Of a DNA stretch of 64,000 nt, positions 1-9,400 are shown in pieces; the stretch's first letter is position 1, and each line of letters opens with the position of its first letter. The stretch is from Dromiciops gliroides. Lineage: Eukaryota > Chordata > Mammalia > Microbiotheria > Microbiotheriidae. The notes under the pieces are model-generated. The model saw only the letters and a program-made list of their open reading frames with translations, made no database searches and was not told the DNA's origin. The DNA lies in contig NC_057863.1 of the NCBI RefSeq assembly GCF_019393635.1, positions 626,389,791 through 626,453,790 of the forward strand. The letters are read 5' to 3'. A program made the translations under genes and the position numbers.

Positions 1-260
1 AGCCCTGTCCCTAGTCAGCCATTCCACATTTGGACAGCTCCTCCTATTGTATTAGCAAGGTTTTCCTGCCATCAAGCTGAAACTGGATACTCTCTCCACA
101 GTTCCCACCCATTACTTTTAGTTCTTTCCTCTAAGCCCCAGCGAACAATCCCTGTCCCCCTTCCATGCTCTTCAACCGCTCTTCAGATTCTTGAAAACTG
201 TTCACACGCCTCTTCCTTCTGTAAATTTCCTCTTCTCTGGGTAAAGCCAAATTCTTTCTT
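1..260. repeat. Intron 2 of copy 1: old interspersed repeat, shared with copy 2
   Basis: Aligns at roughly 90% with 23811-24075 before copy 2 exon 3. The wording (CCTAGTCAGCCATTCCACAT, GGACAGCTCCTCC) looks like a very old CR1/L3-type repeat, but I am not sure of the family. It shows that the duplication includes intron 2. Confidence 0.5.
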
Positions 261-278
261 TCTTTTTTATGTTTTCAG

Positions 279-439
279 ATCATGCAAAGATTTTACAACC
301 AAACCTACTATGAGAGGAATTCGGTATATATGAGTGATACAGTCGTGACCCTGCTGTGGTCTGTCACTGTGTCCATGTTTCCTCTGGGAGGCTTAATTGG
401 GTCACTCATGGTTGCCCCGATGGTAAATAAATGTGGCAG
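279..439 (+). CDS. SLC2A5: SLC2A5 copy 1, exon 3
   Basis: 161 nt, entered in phase 0 after TTTTCAG and ending in phase 2 at GGCAG|GTAAGT. It encodes the first extracellular loop with an N-glycosylation sequon (YNQTYY) and TM2 ([20 protein letters not shown]), ending in the GR of the GRKG motif. It pairs with copy 2 exon 24088-24248. Confidence 0.95.
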
Positions 440-3400
440 GTAAGTGAGAAAAGCTCTCCAACCCTCAGGAATCCATCAACAGACTTTGGCAGAACTTTGA
501 ACATTTAGGATGATAACTTTAGCCTGTAACCTTGAACAGAGTGGCATAGTGGATAGATTGCTGGATCTGAAGTTAGGGAACAGCCTGATTCAAATCTTAC
601 TTGCCCAGGGTCACACAGCTAGTAAGTGTGTGTTAAGTGTCTGAGGCCGGATTTGAACTCAGGTACTCCTGACTCCAGGGCCGGTGCTCTATCCACTGCA
701 CCACCTAGCTGCCCCCAAATCTTACTTTTGACACAACCTCCACGACCATAGACAAATCATTTAGGCTCAGCTTTCTCTTCAGTGAAATGAAGATAACAAT
801 AATGATGAGCCCAAAAGTCTACCAAATGCTTATCTCATTTGGTTCTCCTGACCACCCTGGGAGGTGGGAGGTACCATTATTATTCCCATTTTTACAGATG
901 AGGAAACTGAGGCAAACAGGAGGGGAAACGACTTGCCCAAGATTACACAGCTAACAAGTGTCTGAGACTGGATTTGAACTCAGGTCTTCCTGAATCCAGG
1001 TCCAGGGCCCTATCCACTGAGCCACCTAGCTACCTCTCATTGATAATAGCAACTATCTCACAGTATTGCCATGAGTTTTAATGAGCTGATTTATTTAAAG
1101 TGCTCTATAAACATTAATAAGAACTGATATACAAAAATATACATGATATATCAGTGAATATTAGAATTTAAAATGAGTGTTCATGGTATTTGGAATGAAA
1201 ACAGAACTCAGAACAAAATCATAGAATTAGTCAGAAGGGACCTCATTGAATCCCCCACTTCAATAATCATACTTAGGATTTATATAGTGCAAAGCACTTT
1301 ACAATTATAATTCCCTTTGATCTACACAACAAATCTGGGGTGTAGGTGCTATGGTTATCCCCATTTTATAGCTGATTGAGGTTAAATGACTTGTCCAGGG
1401 TCACATGGCTAGTAAGAGTCTGAGGCTGGATTGGAGTTCAGCAAGTCCAGCCATATCCCCATGGGCCTGATCACTGGTTATCCAGCTTTTTCCTGGAAGA
1501 CTTCTAGTGAAGTCTGTGTGGGCCATAAAAACCAGAGTTCAACCCCCTCATTTTATAGACAAAGGTAACTGAGGCTCAGGCATGTTCAATAACTTTCCCT
1601 TCGGGTTTTAGGCATCATTTGAACTCAGGTCTTCCTGACTCCAGGTCAAATATTCTATAAGCACTGTGCTCTACTAGAGGCTCCAAGTAGTTACTGCATG
1701 TTTGTTTTCTCAAGAGAAGGGACTTCATTCATTTTTATTTTTATTTTTATTTTCTCTGTAGAAAGGGGACCTTGCTGATCAACAACATATTTTCCATTGT
1801 TCCTGCAATTTTGATGGGATGCAGCAAAGAGGCCAGGTCCTTTGAGATAATCATCTTTGCCCGAATTGTGGTGGGAATATGTGCAGGTAAACATGAGGAT
1901 GGGGTATTGTTATGGCCAGACTTACTAGGAAGGCAATAGTAACAGACACTCACTAAGTGTTTTAAAGTTTATCCAATGTTTTCCACATATTAGCTCATTT
2001 GAACCTCAATGAACTACAGATATTGCTTCCATTTCACAGATGGAGAAACTGAGGCTCTAAGAAGTTAAGTAATAACCTGCCCTAAGTCACACAGATAGTA
2101 AAGATCAAAGGCAGGATTGGAATGTGAAGAGAAGATGCCATTCTGGAGGCAACAACTTCTGCCTCTGAAATTCCCTATCTATTTCTGATCCTCCAGAACT
2201 ATAAACCCATGTTTCCAATCAAGTCAACTACATTGAAAGGTTTTCTTTAAATATTCACACATTAACCCATTTCCTATGTTCTCTTTTCTTGTAGCTTTGA
2301 GAAAACAGAGGGTTGGGCTTATGTAAATGCTGAGATGGGAGAGATGTACATGGATAGGCAGTGCTCCCCCCAACAAGACTAATGTATCCTAATTTAATTT
2401 TTATTTTATCCATATCAGGTCTGTCCTCCAATGTGGTCCCCATGTACTTGGGAGAGTTGGCCCCCAGAAACCTGAGAGGGGCCATTGGTGTGGTACCTCA
2501 GCTATTCATTACTGTTGGAATCCTTGTAGCCCAGATCTTTGGTCTTCGGAGCATTTTAGCAACTGAAAAGGGTAAGACTGTGTTAAACTGTTAAAAGTTA
2601 GGAAGTTATTCCTTCTCTCACCAGGCATTGAGAAGTATGGAGAGGAGAGAAGATATTAGCAGTTGTGGGGCTGGTCTCCTCCAGAGGTTGAAAGTCTTGA
2701 AGGAAACTAGAGAGTATATTCCAAGCCAATGCAAAGGCACACATTTTGAAAGTGAGATGTTGTTGGTGTTTGCCCCTTCTTTTTTTGTGTGAGGCAATTG
2801 GGGTTAAGTGACTTGCCCAGGGACACACAGCCAGTAGTGTTAAGTGTCTAAGGCTGGATTCTAACTCAGGTACTCCTGAATCCAGGGCTGGTGCTTCGCC
2901 ACTGTGCCACCTAGCTGCCCCTCCCTGTCCTTCATTCTTGAAGTGGACCATGACATCAGGGTGATGTCATGACTTGCATTGAATTGGATTTGTTTTTGTT
3001 TTTGTTTTTGTTTTTTTGGTGAGGCAATCGGGGTTAAGTGACTTGCCCAGGGTCACACAGCTAGCAAGTGTTATGTGTCTGAGGTTGGATTTGAACTCAG
3101 GTCCTCCTGAATCCAGGGCCAGTGCTCTATCCACTGTGCCACCTAGCTGCCCCTCACTGAATTGGATTTAAGTGAGGGAAGTCTGTACAAGGTCACCAAC
3201 CTCACATTCTTCTCCTATTTGGATCCAGTGGCAAGAATATATCAGGACAACTGGAGATAGCCCTAGATGGTTGTTTTTTTTTCTTTTGGTTTTTGGTTTT
3301 TTTTTTGCGGGTCAATGTACAAGTGACTTGCTCAGGGTCACACAGCTAGTGTCAAGTGTCCGAGGCTGGTTTTGAACTCAGGTCCTCCTGACTCCAGGGC

Positions 3401-6400
3401 CAGTACTCTATCCATTGCGCCACCTAGCTGCCCCCAGCCCCAGATGTTTTTAAGGCAATTGGGGTTAAGTGACTTGCCTAGGGTCACACAGCCAGTAAAT
3501 GTCTGAAGTGAGATTTGAACTCAGGTCCTCCCAATGTCAGGGCTCGTGCTCTATCCACTTCTGCCACCTAGCTGCCCCAAGGTGGGATGTCATGTGTAAG
3601 GAACAGCAAGTTGGATAGTTTGGCTGAATTGTAGAGTGAAGAAGTCTTAAAATGCAGTTTGGGGAAGGTTGTAATGGGCTGAGAAGAATCAGTGGGGCAG
3701 TTGGTCTTGATCTCTGAGGTCACTTCCAGCTCTGACTGTGCTCCTGTGATCCCTGTTAGGATGGCCAATTCTCCTCGGGTTGACTGGGATCCCTGCAGCT
3801 TTGCAGCTGATGTTGCTGCCCTTCTTCCCAGAGAGTCCCCGGTACACCTTGATTCAGAAAGGAGATGAAGAAGGAGCCCGAAATGGTAAGGCTTCCATGG
3901 AATATGTCAGGAATGAATACAGGATGCTTTGGGGCTAAGGAGCATTATTGGATTCTGGAGTTCCTTCCAGATCTTACCCTCAGGGATGTGGTTGGTCTTC
4001 TCAGTCAAGAGGACAGTTCATGGTTATGAGAAGAGCAGATTTAGTTGAAACTCTCAAGGAGAGGGAGAGTTATATGTTCTCTGATATGTTGCATTGCTCT
4101 GAACAGAGGGAGGACACAGCAAAATAGATCAATATATCCAAAAAATCTGAAAAAAATATAATTATCCGCCCCCATCAACTCTCACCTCTTCAAAGAAGTG
4201 GGTGGAGATGTCCCCTTATTAATAGTCTCTTCTTGGGGATCAAGCTGGTTCTTTGTAATTTTGCAAGATGCATCTTCAATTGGTTTATGGTAGTTGTGAT
4301 TTCCATTTAGATTATAGTTGCACATGATGTTTTCTTGGCCCTGCATCAGTTCATGTAGCTCTTTCCATGCTTCTCTGTATCAATCTCTTTTCTTAGACTA
4401 CAGTAATATTCTGTTACATCCGTGGACCACAATGTGTTTAGCCATCCCCCTGGGTGATGGGCACCTTCTTTGTTTCCAGTTTATAAATGCTTTTATTCAT
4501 ATTTTGGTCTATATGAGGCCTGTCTTTTCATCAATCACCTCTTTGGGCAATATGCCTAGCGACAGAATCTCTGGGTCAGAATATGTCATTTTATTTGCAT
4601 AATTCCAAAGGGTTTTCCTGTTCTCTCATTCAGCTTTAAAGAAACTGAGAAACTCTGATAATATTGAGGCTGAGATAGAGGAGATCCGTATGGAGGATGA
4701 GATGGAGAAGGCCGCTGGCAAAGTGTCTGTGCTGAAACTCTTTACCACCAAGTCTCTCAGGTGGCAGCTCATTTCCATTATCATCTTAATGGCTGGCCAA
4801 CAACTCTCAGGAGTCAATGCGGTAGGTAAAGTCATGAAAGGAAGAGCTCCGAGCCCGGGAGGGAATTAGGAATTATTAGTTCTCTATAGGAAGCAACATG
4901 GAGGAAAATTCTAAGGCCCACAAGGGAATGAGGGATCAATGTGTGGGGAAATTCCAAGGTAAACATTCCTTTGGAGGAAGAGACATACCCTGAAATACAT
5001 TAGGTGTTCAGAGTCAGTATCTTTGAGTGCCTCAGTTGCCAGCAGTGTCACCCCTTCCTTTGCTCTCTTTGCTTTGGCCCCCTCTAACATCTCCTGGGCT
5101 GTGATTTCTAGATATACTACTATGCAGACGAGATCTACAGGGGAGCTGGAGTGACTGAAAACGATGTCCAGTATGTCACAGTGGGGACAGGTGCAGTCAA
5201 TGTGGTGATGACCTTCTCAGCTGTACGTATATTTTATGTCCCCATGACCTTTCTTTCCATTCTGAAGTCAGCATCTTTGTTTTTTGTTTGTTTGTTTGTT
5301 TTATTTTTTTTTTCTGAGGCAATGCCCAGGGTCACACAGCTAGTAAGTGTCAAGTGTCTGAGGCTGGATTTGAACTCAGGTCCTCCTGAAGACAGGGCCG
5401 GTACTCTATCCACTGCACCACCTAGCTGGGTGGCACAGTGGGTAGAATGCTAGCATGGGAGACAAGAAGACTCATCTTCCTAAGTTCAAATATGACCTCA
5501 GACACTTAATAGCTGTGTAACCTTGGGCAAGTCACTTCACTCTGTTTGCTTCACTTTCCTCCTCTGTAAAATGAACTGAAAAGGAAAAGAAGGAAATGAG
5601 GTGATGTACTAGGTCTCTTGACTGATGACCTCTAGGTCAATTCTAGGTTCTCTGGCTCTGCAGAGCCCATTCTTACCTTTGTTCTCTAGGAATGGTTAAT
5701 CAGTCAGTCAACAAACATTTATTGAATTTACCGAAACTCTTTGGCAGGCATTATTCTGGGCACTGAGGATCCAAATCAAAAAGCCCTCAAGGAGGGCATT
5801 GTATCAGTAGAGACAACATGTCTGCCTACATCAGCATGTGTAAAATTGGTATATATAAGATAGATACAAAGTACTTATCACTGAGCCTGGTACTAGGGAG
5901 ATAAAAATAACAATGTAAGAGTCCTTGCCCTCAGGGAGATTATATTCCATCATGGGAGACAACATGAACATATACACTCAGCCAATTCTTGCCAATCACT
6001 TGCTGGGTTCATTGTTTCTCTGAAGCTGAATCTAGTAAAAAAAAAAAATAAGCATTTATTAAGCACCTACTATGTGTCAGTCACTGTACTAAGTTCTGGG
6101 GATACAAAGAAAGACAAATACAGTCCCTACCCCCTGCCCTCAAAGAGCTGACATTCTACTGGGGAAAATAACATGTAGGTAACTTTGTCCACATAAGATA
6201 TATATATATATATATATGGTGTAAGTGGAAGATAAACTGAAGACTGTAAATGGTCTCAGCACCCATTAAATTCAATGACTTCTAAATGTTTGGGTCTGGA
6301 CAAAGCCCCAGTTGATCAGCCCTAGTTATAGTTTGGTCCAAGGTTAGCCAGGCATCTGGAAAGAGGACACCTTCAATTCACCTAGCCCCATGGCAGTTGG

Positions 6401-9400
6401 CAGCCAAGTCATGGTGAAGAAGCCCCTGTTAGTGGCTTAAAAAAGTAATCATTGGCTAGCAGGCCTGAGGTTTCTAGTTTTCAGGATTCCAATGCCCAGT
6501 AGAGATGGGAAGATTCTGAATCACATTGGTCAAACTGTTATCTTGTTCTTGGGATCTAGGCAGATGGTCTTTCCTTTGGAGACTTGGACTCTCTCAGCCA
6601 GGCTGGAAATGTAGCATCCACCCATAGGCCTGATGCCATTGCTGGTTGGCCTGGAAGCTTTAGCCTGCTCTGTCTCTGACTTGGGCTGATTTGCCCTTCA
6701 TTAGGCAGCCTCTTATCCTCCCATTCTCCTTTTGGGGCCAGATTCAGAGTGAACAGCCTATCAGCTTTAGTCCTCCTACATACAGCTCAGAACTCCTGAG
6801 CTCAAGCAATCCAGCAGCCTCAGCCCTCCCAGTAGCAGGGACTGCAGGCATGCAGCACCACACAGCCTCCCTCTTGTTCCTCCAGTGGCCATGTTTCCTG
6901 GGCCTGCCTTCAGAGTCTCTTGGCTCCTCTTCCCAATGTGAAAGAGGCATGAGTGTCAGGTGGGTGTGTCACTTCCTGGGTTGCTGTTACATCCCTGCTG
7001 GGACTGAACCTGCCACTGACCTGTAGACTCTGAGGCCTGGAACAGCCCAGGGCTGACCCCAGGGCTGACCCCAGGGGTGTCCCAGCTTCTTGACCATGAC
7101 CCTCCTCACTTCTGCTTCCTTCTCCTTCAGGTATTCATTGTGGAGCTCTTAGGGAGGAAGATGCTCATCTTGATTGGCTTCAGTATCTGCTGCTTGGCCT
7201 GCATCGTGTTAACAGCAGCCCTTTCACTCCAGGTAGGGAATCACAAGGCCCTGGGGTTTTTTAAGAGTCTAAGCCTTGTAGAATGGAGCAAAGACACTAA
7301 TCTCTGCCCAGAAAAAGTGTCACTCTTGTTTCCCTCCTTCCTTCCCCTTTTCCCATCCTCCTGTATGACCTTGGTCAAGGCCTCAGTTTGTTCATCTGTA
7401 AAATTAAGGGATTGGGCTTGGTAACCTCTGTGATCCTTCAAGTTCTAAGCCTATGAAAATCTCTAAGCCTCAATTTCCTCATTTGTAAAAATGTTCTCAA
7501 GCCCCTCCTAACTCTGATATTCTGTATTTTAACAGTTCTCTCAGTTGTGACAGTCTGAGTTTTAAGTGCCCTCCCAGTCCTGCCTTGTAAGGACCCTCCC
7601 TATTCTAAATATACTAGTCCCAAGACATCCCAAAAGAGGGGGCCTATGGAGAGTTGAGTCCAGTGGACTCTTCTTATACCATCATCTCTATTGAAAATTA
7701 TCTATAATCCATCCAGATCCTACCATAGCACAGGCAGTAAGACTAATCCTCTAAGCAGGAAAAAGACAGATTACTCATTTTTATATTCTTTTTGTGTGTG
7801 TGTGAGGCAATTGGGGTTAAGTGACTTGCCCAGGGTCACACAGCCAGTAAGTGTTAAGTGTCTGAGGCCGGATTTGAACTCAGGTACTCCTGACTCCAGG
7901 GCCTGTGCTCTATCCACTGTGCCATCTAGCTGCCCCAGATTACTCATTTTTATAAAAACTAATATAGAATTTTAGGTTTCCCTTAGAGGACCCCTTTCAT
8001 CCCCCTTCCCCCCTCCCTAACCCTGGCCAATATCTGGATGCCTCTGTTCTTCCATATAACTGACGGTGATTTTTCTCCCATAGAATTCAGTGGCTGGGAT
8101 GCCTTATGTCAGCATTACTTGTGTTATCTCCTATGTTGTGGGTCATGCACTTGGGCCTAGTAAGTATCCATTTGTGATATCATTCCTTCTCCCCACCTCC
8201 CCCCCAGTCAAGTTAACTCACTGAATTTTTTTTAATCTAACTTCTACTCCAGTCGTAGAAACTTCTGCAGTAAGCCCACTGAGGAGTTAAAAAGGGATCT
8301 GTTGAATACATTATAGAGGGTCCCATTGTGAATGTGATGGAGAAGCCCATTGAGAATACTGCAGAGGGAACCAATGAGGACATTACAGAGAGCCTCTGAT
8401 CTTCTCTGGACAGTAATGGTCAACACTGGGTTGACATCTTGACCTAATAAGAGTGCTTCAGGTTCAAATACCCCCTCCAACACTTATAGCTATGTGACCA
8501 GGGCAAGTTGCCTCATCCATCGCCCCACCTGTCCCAATTTTCTCACTTGTACAACAGGTATAAATAATACCCACAGCACCTGATAGGGTTGTTCTAAAAG
8601 TCAAATGAGATAATGTATGGAAAGTGCAGTATAGTTATCATTTTTTTCTCCTCATTCGAACTCCTTCCTATCTCACAGTGATGAAATGCAGAATGATTGT
8701 ACTAAATTGATGATAAGCCCACCAGGGAATTTTGACATAGCTGATATGTTTTATTAGGTTTGAAGTTGTTCATTTGGCTGCCATCTTCTATAATACCCAG
8801 CCCTTTAAAAAATTATCTTCAAGGAAAAAATTTGCTCTGACTCACCTGGAGAGGGCTTTTCCCAAACTGTCCCAGTGTTCTAGAAGCTTCCCCATCCTCT
8901 GACATTCCCAACATTCTGTTCTCACTCATTCATTCTTTCCTTTCCAAGGTCCCATTCCTTCGCTGATTATCACTGAAATCTTCCTGCAGTCCTCCCGGCC
9001 CTCTGCATTCATGGTCGGAGGCACTGTCCACTGGCTGTCCAACTTCACTGTGGGGTTGATCTTTCCTTTCATTCAGGTAAGAGGGAAACTGATCCCTAGG
9101 TTGACAAAAACTCCAAGGGGTAAAACTCAGCTACCTTGCATATCGCACAGCAATCAGGATCAAATAAGCACTTAAAGAAATGAGAGTGGATGGACTGGGG
9201 CTCTCCTCGTTGTGGACACCCACTCTCTCCCCTTAACGGATCCCACTCTTGCTTTGTCATCTTTTATAACTTTTGTCCAAGTCCAGAACCATAACTCAGG
9301 TGGGGGTGACTAGAACTTTGTCCCAGGACAGTGGACTTTGAAGTACAGATGGCTCTTGGGAGCCTTTAGCAGTATAGAAACAAATGACCTTATTTCCTAA

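Larger units (their letters stand above)
2922..3579 (-). mobile_element. Composite SINE with palindromic body, interrupted twice
   Basis: On the minus strand the tRNA-like head (3579-3447) is followed by a body unlike the short SINE, with blocks GGCTATCTCCAGTTGTCC, GTTGGTGACCTTGTACAG and GTCATGACATCACCCTGATG, and a tail around ATGAAGGAC. Two short SINEs lie inside it (2991-3153 and 3272-3435). The same body occurs at 28750-28911 and 41955-42425. Confidence 0.7.

Noticed and set aside
6770-6868. Primate Alu or contaminating human DNA
   Set aside because: Similarity to Alu is real but the 7SL S domain is also present, the sequence is decayed and it is in both copies within marsupial introns; a 7SL pseudogene explains it.
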